Part shown: positions 55,859-62,718 of the stretch, in pieces
Layout of the letters: each line of letters starts with the position of its first letter
How positions within the stretch are numbered: the first letter of the stretch is position 1
Origin: Chloroflexaceae bacterium
GTDB lineage: Bacteria; Chloroflexota; Chloroflexia; Chloroflexales; Chloroflexaceae
Reading direction: 5' to 3'
Assembly: GCA_025057155.1 (NCBI GenBank)
Contig: JANWYD010000003.1
Location: forward strand, 1 to 64,000
DNA: 64,000 bases
Translations under genes and position numbers: made by a program
The notes under the pieces: model-generated
What the model was told of the DNA's origin: nothing
What the model saw: only the letters and a program-made list of their open reading frames with translations
Database searches by the model: none

Positions 55859-58204
55859 TTAACGCCTGACAACCGGCAGATACAACCGCTGCGGCCCCAG
55901 GTCGCCGATCACGGCTGCCGGATTGGTCGTCAGGGTCGCGCCGTCCTGAACGCCATCGGGGTCGCTGAAGGTCGCCCGCGCTCGCAGCGTGTCGAAGGGG
56001 CCGAAGTTGGCGCCGCTGAGGTTGATCGTCGCCCGGAAGGCCCCTGGCTCGCGCGTGGCCGGGGCGCTCTGGAACGCTGCCAGTTCTCCAGCTCTTGCCG
56101 GGCCGCGGATGACGTCCCACTCGATCGTCGCGCTGCCATTGCCGTTCAGATCGCTGCCGAAGGGCGCGATGATCGTGGCCTGGGTGCGCTGGGGGTTCAG
56201 TTGGATGATTAGCGGCGCGGTCACCAGACGGTCCGGGTCAGGCCCGCGGTTGATTGGCGTGAAGTTCGAAGCCAGGGGCCCGCTGGTCCGATACGGGTAG
56301 AAGGCCCCGAGCAGGGCCGGGATGCTCTGCTGGGTGGCGAGGAGGTTGTTGGCCGCGGGGTTGAAGCTGCCGCTCGCCGGGCCCCAGTGGTAAACGAAGG
56401 GGCCGTTGGGCTTCTGGAAGCTGGCCAGCGCGCCCAGGGGCCAGCGGCCCTGCTTGCGCCACTCCGGCCGGGTCAGATCCACCCCGGCGGCGAGCAGCCC
56501 CTGAATGGCGTAGGCCGTCGAGTTGCTGTTCACCGCGCCAAAGGCCTCCCATCCTCCGGTGGCGGCCTGGGTGGTGCGCAGATAATTGACGCCGTTAGTC
56601 ACAGAGGGCGCATTCGGCGCGACGCCGGCAGCGATCAGCGCCTGTAATGCCAGACCGGTCTCATCCGGGCTTCCCCAGCTACCACTGGCTGTCTGGAGGC
56701 TGGTCAGGAAATTGATCGCCGCCTGGGGAATCGACTGGCCGGCCGCGACGAGGCCCAACATGGCGAAGGACTGGTTCGTGACGCTGGGCGTGCCGCTGGC
56801 AAAACCTCGTTGCGCGTCGGTGCTGTAGGAGCCGTTGGTCTGAAGGGTGGATTGCAGATCGCTCACTAGATTGAAACCCCCAAAACTGGCGGGATTGCCG
56901 CCCGCGGCCACCACGCCGATGATCAGCTTGCCGGTCTGGGCCGGGAAGATCCGGTTGCTATCGTCGCGGGTGTAGGTCGGCGCGGCGGTGGCCAGGTAGT
57001 CGAGGGGCCCGTTGTTGGCCGAGCTGCGGATCTGATTGGGGTTGTACCCGGCGGCCACGAAAGCGAAGAGCGTATCCAGCGTTCCGCCGGGTGACGAGGC
57101 GCTCCCGAAGTCGGGCCAGCCGCCATCGGCATTTTGCAGCCCCCTGAGGTAGGCCAGCGCCCGCTCGACTCGCAACGTGCGCCCCAGGAACAGGGGCTGG
57201 TCGGTGAGGCCGTAGAGGGCCTCCAGGGTGGCGTAGGCATTGAAGAAGCGCAGGGCGATGACGCCCTCGCTGTTCTGCAGCCCGCGCAGCGCCTGCCGCG
57301 GATTGGTTCCGCCCGTGCCCCAACTGCTGGTCATCGGCACGTAGCCATAGGCCGACAGGGCGGTCATAGCCCAGCCGCTGCTGTTGGCCGGTTCGCCGCT
57401 GCCGATGTCTCCCCAGAGGGCCGTGCGCGAGGTCTGGTTGGCGCGGAAGAAGGCCACAGCCCGTTGCACCGCCGGATGGGTCGGCGGCACGTTGCCGCTG
57501 CCGATCAGCGCCAGCAGGCCGTAGCCGGTTACATCAATGTTGTTGATCCAGCTCCCGTTCTCGCGCTGCCGCTCAATCAGCCACTGCGTCGCCGCAGTGG
57601 GGATGGGGCGTCCCGCGGATACCAGGCCCAGGATTGCCAGGGTCTGGTTGATCTCACTGGCGCGCCCGCTGGCAAAGCCCTCGACCGCATCGGTGCTATA
57701 CGTGCCATCGGCGCGGTAGACCCCCTCGAGCGCGGCGATCAGGTCCACGCCGCCGAAGTTGCGCGGGTTCAGCCCGGCGGCGCTCACCGCTCCCAGCACC
57801 AGCCCCGCGCGACCGGGGAAGAGATTGTCGGTTGCCGGCGTATCATCCTTATAGATGTAGCCGACGGTTTCGGCGGCCAGATAGTCAGCCAGGGTCCGGT
57901 TGTTACTGGAGACCAGGGCATTGGCCGGGTAGCCGACGGCATTCAGCGACATCAGCAGCCGGCTGGTGCCGCCGGGATCGGCGCCGGCCCCGAAGGAGTT
58001 GATGCCCCCGCTGGCCACCTGCTGGGTCCGCAGGTACCCGACGGCCCGTTCAATCGCCTCACTCTCGAAGTAGGGATAGGTGGCGCTCGCCGACTGGGCC
58101 GGCTCGGTCGCCAGGCTTACAGGTGCGCGTCCAAGCGCAATTGTGCCGAGCGCCAGGGCAATAACGAGCGTCAGCAGCGCCGACCAGGAGCGTTTGCGGT
58201 TCAT
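55859..58204 (-). CDS. Secreted double alpha/alpha-toroid protein, transcobalamin/prenyltransferase-like, with LPV tail
   Basis: 781 residues; ATG at 58204 with GGAGA upstream. Signal peptide about 1-32. Residues 45-340 and 344-580 are tandem copies of one helical toroid: each has a Y(L)R..Q..GG start, PGGT...L...AAGY, FGG..L..L, YSTDA.(R)GFASG, NQ..A.LGL..AG..IP and LQ...GSW. This is the prenyltransferase/terpene-cyclase fold, also used by the alpha domain of intrinsic factor and transcobalamin. No catalytic DxDD motif is seen. A beta-sandwich domain (about 663-768) and terminal RLYLPVVRR follow. Its place between two BtuF-like genes below a B12 riboswitch suggests surface corrinoid capture; this is inference. 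Confidence 0.8.
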   Translation of the reverse strand: MNRKRSWSALLTLVIALALGTIALGRAPVSLATEPAQSASATYPYFESEAIERAVGYLRTQQVASGGINSFGAGADPGGTSRLLMSLNAVGYPANALVSSNNRTLADYLAAETVGYIYKDDTPATDNLFPGRAGLVLGAVSAAGLNPRNFGGVDLIAALEGVYRADGTYSTDAVEGFASGRASEINQTLAILGLVSAGRPIPTAATQWLIERQRENGSWINNIDVTGYGLLALIGSGNVPPTHPAVQRAVAFFRANQTSRTALWGDIGSGEPANSSGWAMTALSAYGYVPMTSSWGTGGTNPRQALRGLQNSEGVIALRFFNAYATLEALYGLTDQPLFLGRTLRVERALAYLRGLQNADGGWPDFGSASSPGGTLDTLFAFVAAGYNPNQIRSSANNGPLDYLATAAPTYTRDDSNRIFPAQTGKLIIGVVAAGGNPASFGGFNLVSDLQSTLQTNGSYSTDAQRGFASGTPSVTNQSFAMLGLVAAGQSIPQAAINFLTSLQTASGSWGSPDETGLALQALIAAGVAPNAPSVTNGVNYLRTTQAATGGWEAFGAVNSNSTAYAIQGLLAAGVDLTRPEWRKQGRWPLGALASFQKPNGPFVYHWGPASGSFNPAANNLLATQQSIPALLGAFYPYRTSGPLASNFTPINRGPDPDRLVTAPLIIQLNPQRTQATIIAPFGSDLNGNGSATIEWDVIRGPARAGELAAFQSAPATREPGAFRATINLSGANFGPFDTLRARATFSDPDGVQDGATLTTNPAAVIGDLGPQRLYLPVVRR

Positions 58205-58316
58205 GGCTCGTTTCTCCGATACTACAGCGACATCTCGTCGTGGCGGGGATTTTCGGAGGGGTGAAGCCCCTCCGAGCCTCCTCATTAAAGAAGAAGTATC
58301 GTTAACGTGCTTTCTT

Positions 58317-58335
58317 GGGAGGGCTTTGCCCTCCC
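58317..58335. repeat. G/C palindrome
   Basis: GGGAGGGCTTTGCCCTCCC; a second, GGAGGGGTGAAGCCCCTCC, is at 58255-58273. Both lie in the gap before the toroid gene. Confidence 0.6.
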
Positions 58336-58371
58336 CTTTGGCAGAGACGAGAAGGAATGTCTCCGGTCCTC

Positions 58372-58424
58372 CCACCTCCACACCTCCACACCTCCACACC
58401 TCCACACCTCCACATCTCCACACC
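58372..58424 (-). repeat. Octamer tandem repeat (GGAGGTGT) on minus strand
   Basis: About six units of GGAGGTGT read on the minus strand, starting exactly at the stop codon of the 58424 lipoprotein gene. Same octamer as at 20986-21057. Confidence 0.85.
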
Positions 58425-59719
58425 TACTCCAGGCGCTGGTAGAATACGAACTCGTGGTCCGGCAGCAATTCAGGGTGGAAGATGGCGATCAGGTCGGCCA
58501 GCACGAGATCGGGGTTGGTCACGCCGGTTTCCCAGTAGTCATTGCCGCCGTTGGCATTCAGGCGCCTGTTGTTGTTGTAGACCCTGCCGTTCTGGAAGGC
58601 GGCGAACTGGGCGAAGCGCTCGTCCTGGGCCAGACCCTCGGCCAGGGTTTTCCAGGAACCGGGGTTGACCCAGATGTCGGCGTCTTTAGCGCGGTCGAGC
58701 ACCTCCTCGAAGCTCAACTGCATACTGCCGGTCGAGGTGTCATCGGCCCAGAGGTAGGCCGCCCCTGCGTCGGCCAGGAGCTTCGCGGCGTAACTGTTGC
58801 CGCCGGGCATGTACCACGTGCCCCGGAAGGGCGCGCCGGAGAAGACCGTGGGCTTGTCGGTCACCGCCTGCGCTTTTGCGGCCATCTCGGCGTAGCGCCC
58901 GGCGATCCCCGCATACACCTCGGTGGCCAGCGCTTCACGGTTGAAGAAGGCGGCAGTGAACTTGATCCACTCGGCCCGTCCCAGAGGGGTTGGTTCCATG
59001 TACTCGCTGTTCATGGCCACCTTCAGGCCGGCTTCGAGCAACTTCGGGTGCGAGTCGAACTCCGGGTTGCCCACGCCGTAGGTCATCACCAGGTCGGGTT
59101 CGAGATCGATCGCCTGCTCAACGTTCAACTCGGCCCCGCTCCCGATCTCCTTCAGCTTGCCGGCCTCGATCAGCTCCACCACCTCGGGCGTATTGATGTA
59201 CTTGAAGGTGTCAACGCCCACCAGGCGATCCAGCAGATCGAGTTCCTTCAGGTGCGGCAACTGGGTGGTAGACATGGTGATGATGGACTTCACCGGCACC
59301 TCGATCACCTGGGCATCGCCCACGTCTGGCGGGGCGGGGGTGCCGCACTGCACCAGCACGTAGCGAAACTGGACATCGGCGTCGCGCCAGGGGTTGAGCA
59401 CGGTTATGAGCTTGTAGTTGTTGAAGTACTCAATGGTCCAGCCGGAGGCATCTTCGAGGGTGACCTTTTCAGGGAAGTAATCGAGGTCGGGGTCGTAATC
59501 GGTGACACAGCCTTCGGTGAGGTTGGTGACGGGCGCTTCGAGAACCGCCACCGTGGGCGCGGGGGTAGGAGGGGCGGCAGTAGGCGCGGGCGGAGGGGTT
59601 GCGGTAGCCGGCGCCGCTGGCGTGGCCGTGGGCGTCTGAGTGGCGCGCGGGCCGCCACAGGCGACGAGGGCGATGGCGAGGAGCAGGGTGGCCATCCAGG
59701 AGAGTCGGAAACGCGACAT
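58424..59719 (-). CDS. BtuF-type ABC substrate-binding lipoprotein (copy 2)
   Basis: 431 residues; ATG at 59719. Lipobox LVAC, Ala/Pro/Thr linker, then TEGCVTDYDPDLDYFPEKV and FRYVLVQCGTP as in the 43682 paralogue, with which it shares most of the mature protein (DVGDAQVIEVPVKS, NGGNDYWETGVTNPDLVLADL, IFHPELLPDHEFV). It has no permease directly beside it and may share BtuCD copy 1 or 2. It is the first large gene below the cobalamin riboswitch. Confidence 0.85.
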   Translation of the reverse strand: MSRFRLSWMATLLLAIALVACGGPRATQTPTATPAAPATATPPPAPTAAPPTPAPTVAVLEAPVTNLTEGCVTDYDPDLDYFPEKVTLEDASGWTIEYFNNYKLITVLNPWRDADVQFRYVLVQCGTPAPPDVGDAQVIEVPVKSIITMSTTQLPHLKELDLLDRLVGVDTFKYINTPEVVELIEAGKLKEIGSGAELNVEQAIDLEPDLVMTYGVGNPEFDSHPKLLEAGLKVAMNSEYMEPTPLGRAEWIKFTAAFFNREALATEVYAGIAGRYAEMAAKAQAVTDKPTVFSGAPFRGTWYMPGGNSYAAKLLADAGAAYLWADDTSTGSMQLSFEEVLDRAKDADIWVNPGSWKTLAEGLAQDERFAQFAAFQNGRVYNNNRRLNANGGNDYWETGVTNPDLVLADLIAIFHPELLPDHEFVFYQRLE

Positions 59720-59793
59720 GGAGTTTCCCTTTCGTACCGAACTGGGGAGCGGACCTGTCCCTGGGTATGTAACGATGAGGCGTGGGCGCCTCA

Positions 59794-60009
59794 TCACGGG
59801 CCACGTTCATCAGCGCAGAACCACGGCGATGAGCGCCGCAGCAGGCGCAGCAGCGCCGCCTGGCGCGACCGTTCCCAGGCGAGGCGCGTCAGCGCGGTAT
59901 GCGCGGCGGCGGTGGGCAGCCAGCCGAGCAGTTCCATCTCCTGCTCGGCCTGCGCGGCGCGTTCCATGCTTGCCGCCAGTTCGTGCCAGAGTTCGTCGTC
60001 GAGGTGCAT
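59794..60009 (-). CDS. Small helical protein of unknown function
   Basis: 71 residues; ATG at 60009 with AGGA 6 bases upstream. MHLDDELWHELAASMERAA and AHTALTRLAWERSRQAALLR predict two or three helices. It is the first gene after the riboswitch terminator and precedes the BtuF-like gene by 74 bases. No family recognised; it may be a real small protein. Confidence 0.5.
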   Translation of the reverse strand: MHLDDELWHELAASMERAAQAEQEMELLGWLPTAAAHTALTRLAWERSRQAALLRLLRRSSPWFCADERGP

Positions 60010-60046
60010 TTCTGTCCTTATGTGTCGGGCGGCCTGACCGCCCTAG

Positions 60047-60184
60047 TAGTCTGTGCACGAAGTTTCCCGGTATTCTGCCCGCCCGGTCATGCTGAGCGCA
60101 GCGAAGCATCTTCCGCCTTCTGATGCGGTAGACCCCTCGCTGCGCTCGGGGTGACAGGCACCGGGAAACTTAAGTTACAGACTA
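60047..60184. repeat. Family A foldback element, copy 3
   Basis: 138 bp, ends TAGTCTGTGCACGAAGTTTC and complement TAGTCTGTAACTTAAGTTTC, bounded by TA. Its interior carries GTCATGCTGAGCGCAGCGAA and TCGCTGCGCTCGGGGTGACA. Confidence 0.8.
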
Positions 60185-60189
60185 CTCAG

Positions 60190-60318
60190 TAGTCTGTGAA
60201 CGAAGGTTCCTTTCATTTCCGCCCCCCTCCCAACCTCCCCCCGTTGGGGGGAAGAGCCGGACTCCCTCCCCCAGCGGGGGAGGGGGCGGAGTTACCGAAA
60301 AACTTCGTTCACCGAGTA
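60190..60318. repeat. Family A foldback element, copy 4
   Basis: 129 bp, left end TAGTCTGTGAACGAAGGTTC, right end imperfect (TACTCGGTGAACGAAG on the complement). Interior palindromes CCCCGTTGGGGG and CCCCCAGCGGGGG. Separated from copy 3 by 5 bases. Confidence 0.75.
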
Positions 60319-60460
60319 CTTAGACTCGCTACCGCGGACGGCCTTCGCGTCTTAATTGATAGTAGTAATCATTAATCTTGTGCCTGACAAAAGGGATTGG
60401 ACAGGTTCTGCCCACCTCATCCCTCCTATGGCTAGCCGGAGGGCTGCGCTGTGATCCAAC

Positions 60461-60491
60461 AAAAAGCCCCCGCCTCATCAGAGAACGGGGG
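60461..60491 (-). terminator. Intrinsic terminator of cobalamin riboswitch
   Basis: Stem CCCCCG (60486-60491) with CGGGGG (60467-60472), a 13-base loop and a run of five T (60461-60465). The leader ORF stop codon (60478-60480) lies in the loop. Confidence 0.82.
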
Positions 60492-60543
60492 TGACGGGTA
60501 CGACCGGCGCCTGTATGGAGAAGGGTGCTGGGGCGCGGGCCAT
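60478..60543 (-). CDS. Leader ORF, 21 codons, between aptamer and terminator
   Basis: ATG at 60543 with AAGGAGG 6 bases upstream. It encodes MARAPAPFSIQAPVVPVTPV plus Leu; five of 21 residues are proline. The stop codon lies in the loop of the terminator hairpin, so a translating ribosome would cover the 5' arm and prevent the hairpin. Not a known peptide family. It may be a regulatory leader rather than a stable product. Confidence 0.5.
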   Translation of the reverse strand: MARAPAPFSIQAPVVPVTPVL

Positions 60544-60581
60544 GTTCGTCCTCCTTGGCTCGAGAAGGGCGGAACAACAAC

Positions 60582-60706
60582 GTCGCGGCAGGCATCCTGA
60601 CTTCCGGCGTTCGACTGAACAGCCGGTTACAGTTGCGGCACAGCGCTGGACTTGCACCAGCTTCCACCTTTATGCCCTGGCATCCGGGCCAACGGGTCAC
60701 CGCGAC
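60582..60706 (-). promoter_or_regulatory. Cobalamin (adenosylcobalamin) riboswitch aptamer
   Basis: Minus-strand RNA with the conserved B12 core: GGAAGCTGGTGCAAGTCCAGC, then GCCGCAACTGTAACCGG, and GTCAGGATGCCTGCC near the 3' end. Closing helix P1 is GTCGCGG (60700-60706) with CCGCGAC (60582-60588). Cobalamin riboswitches shut off B12 uptake and synthesis genes when coenzyme is plentiful. Here the downstream genes are BtuF-like lipoproteins, the toroid protein and btuFCD, exactly as expected. Confidence 0.93.
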
Positions 60707-60739
60707 AGGTATTGGGTTGCGTAGGTGCTGATGGCGCAC

Positions 60740-60768
60740 ATTATACGCAGAAGCGTCGAAACGTGCAA
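60740..60768 (-). promoter_or_regulatory. Promoter of the riboswitch transcript
   Basis: -35 TTGCAC (60763-60768), 17-bp spacer, -10 TATAAT (60740-60745). The predicted start near 60733 leaves about 27 bases before the aptamer. Confidence 0.75.
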
Positions 60769-60783
60769 GGGAGGCGTCAGACC

Positions 60784-60861
60784 ATTCTGGATTGTGGATT
60801 TTGGATTGTGGGGGTCTGATGAGACCTGATGATGATGCGCAGGCAGGTTATTGAACGGGCA
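60784..60861 (+). repeat. Family D dispersed repeat
   Basis: Degenerate heptamers (ATTCTGGATTGTGGATTTTG), then TGATGAGACCTGATGATGATG and CAGGCAGGTTATTGAAC. Confidence 0.7.
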
Positions 60862-60877
60862 TTCAGGGCCTTCCTCC

Positions 60878-61789
60878 TTATGTGATCCGCACATCAACCC
60901 GGTCGCGCAGGGCGTTGCCCAGCACGTTGACGCAGAGCACAACCATCGCGATGCAGAATCCTGGAGCAAGCATCAGCCGCGGCACGCGCTGGAAGAGCGG
61001 ACGGGCCTCATTGATCATATTGCCCCACTCAGGAGTAGGCGGCGGCAGCCCCAGTCCGATAAACGAAAGCGCCGAGAGGTTGAGAATGACCGCGCCCAGG
61101 TTGATGGTCGCTACGACCAGGGCCGGCCCCAGGATGTTCGGCAGGATGTGGCGCGCCAGCAGCCGGCCCGTGCTGACCCCGATCGCGCGGGCGCCTTCGA
61201 TGTAGGGCGCGGCCAGTTCGCGCACGATCAGGGCGCGGTACATGCGCGCGTACCAGGTCCAGTTGGTCAGCACCAGGGCCAGCACGAGGTTGCCGAACGA
61301 GGGGCGCAGGAGCGCAGTGAGGGCGAGCGCCAGCAGCACCCCCGGTACGGCCTGGAAGGTCTCGGTGATCCGCCCGATCACTCCATCGAGCCAGCGCGGG
61401 CCGAGCGCCGCCGCTGCGCCGAGCGCTCCGCCGATGCCAGTGGTGCCCAGGCAAACCAGCAGCGCTCCCAGCAGCGACCAGCGTCCGCCCGTCAACAGGC
61501 GCGCCAGGGTATCGCGTCCGTACTGATCGGTGCCCAGCGGGTGGGCCAGCGAAGGTGGGGCGAGGCGGTTGTCAATCGCCTGGGCCAGCGGGTCGAGCGG
61601 CCAGAGCAGCGGCCCCACTACCACCAGCGCCACCATCAGTGCCAGACCCCCCAGAGCCGCCCGGCCACTGGCGCCCAGGCCGCGCTGCCGGCGCCGTTCC
61701 ACCGACGACCGGACGGCGCCCGGTCGCCGTCGGCCCTCGCCTGCGGTAACCGCCGGGGCAGCCCTGGAGGAGACGAGACGATCGCTCAT
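60878..61789 (-). CDS. ABC transporter permease, NikC/DppC type
   Basis: 303 residues. A basic N-terminal tail (1-40), then about six membrane helices. The N-domain motif HPLGTDQYGRDTLARLLTGGRWSL and the EAA-loop region IEGARAIGVSTGRLLARHILPN are typical of peptide/nickel importers. Overlaps the NikB-like gene by 4 bases. No ATPase gene follows in this window; the next feature is a repeat and the riboswitch promoter, so the ATPase must lie elsewhere. Confidence 0.92.
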   Translation of the reverse strand: MSDRLVSSRAAPAVTAGEGRRRPGAVRSSVERRRQRGLGASGRAALGGLALMVALVVVGPLLWPLDPLAQAIDNRLAPPSLAHPLGTDQYGRDTLARLLTGGRWSLLGALLVCLGTTGIGGALGAAAALGPRWLDGVIGRITETFQAVPGVLLALALTALLRPSFGNLVLALVLTNWTWYARMYRALIVRELAAPYIEGARAIGVSTGRLLARHILPNILGPALVVATINLGAVILNLSALSFIGLGLPPPTPEWGNMINEARPLFQRVPRLMLAPGFCIAMVVLCVNVLGNALRDRVDVRIT

Positions 61790-62718
61790 ATGCTCCGTAC
61801 CCGCGGGTCAAGCGTGAACATCAGCAGATCGGCCAGCCAGTTGCCGAGCACGTAGATTCCAGCAGCCATGAGCACACAGAGAGCCAGCACCGGCATATTG
61901 CCCAGCAGGGCCGCGTCCACCGCCAGCCGGCCCACCCCCGGATAGGCGAAGACCGTCTCGATGATCACCGTGCCGGTGAGCAGATAGGCCGCCTCCAGGG
62001 TGATCGCGGTGACCACTGCCGGCCACACGTTCGGAAGACCGTGGCGCCAGACTGCTTCACGCGAGCTGTATCCCTTGGCCTGCGCGGTAACCATGAAGGG
62101 CTGGCCGAGCACGTCCAGCGTTGCGGCGCGCACCAGCCGCGAGAGCACGGCCACGTTCGGCAGGGCCAGGGTGATCGCCGGCAGGAGCATGCCGGCCAGG
62201 GTGGGGCTGCCCAGGGCAGGCAGCCAGCGCAGGGTGGCGGCGAAGACCAGCATTAGAATCAGGGCCACCCAGAAGCCGGGGGCAGCGGCGCCAAGCACAG
62301 CCAGCGCCTGAAGCAGAGCGTCGAGCACGCTGCCACGCCGGATGGCGGCGATCAGCCCGAGTGGCAGCGCCACCGCCAGGCTCAGGGCCAGGGTCAGCCC
62401 CGCCAGCATCAACGTGGCCGGGAAGCGCTCGCTGTAGATCGCCCACACCGGGCGCCCGCTGCGGTAACATGCCCCGAAGTCGCCCCGCAACGCCCCGGAC
62501 AGCCAGTGCAGGTAGCGCGCTGGCAGCGGATCATCAAGTCGCAACTCGGCCCGTTTGGCGGCCACTAGTTCCGGGGTTGGCATGGTCACCCCTTCGGCGA
62601 TGAGCAGCAGGCGCGCTGGCTCGCCCGGGGCCAGGGCCATCAACCCGAAGGCCAGCAGGCTGACCAGCCAGAGCGCCAGGAGGCCGCCGCTAATGCGGGC
62701 CAGGAGTTGCGCCAGCAT
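61786..62718 (-). CDS. ABC transporter permease, NikB/DppB type
   Basis: 310 residues with six membrane helices; LRLDDPLPARYLHWLSGALRGDFG and the coupling loop VTAQAKGYSSREAVWRHGLPN are typical. The substrate-binding gene's stop codon and this start codon share one base (TAATG), so translation is coupled. Confidence 0.92.
   Translation of the reverse strand: MLAQLLARISGGLLALWLVSLLAFGLMALAPGEPARLLLIAEGVTMPTPELVAAKRAELRLDDPLPARYLHWLSGALRGDFGACYRSGRPVWAIYSERFPATLMLAGLTLALSLAVALPLGLIAAIRRGSVLDALLQALAVLGAAAPGFWVALILMLVFAATLRWLPALGSPTLAGMLLPAITLALPNVAVLSRLVRAATLDVLGQPFMVTAQAKGYSSREAVWRHGLPNVWPAVVTAITLEAAYLLTGTVIIETVFAYPGVGRLAVDAALLGNMPVLALCVLMAAGIYVLGNWLADLLMFTLDPRVRSI

Noticed and set aside
58205-58423. 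N-terminal extension of the toroid protein by 73 codons
   Set aside because: It would be encoded by the octamer tract and palindromes. The ATG at 58204 has a ribosome site and starts a proper signal peptide.
60329-60739. 136-codon minus-strand frame
   Set aside because: It lies across the cobalamin riboswitch and terminator; the sequence is explained by RNA structure.
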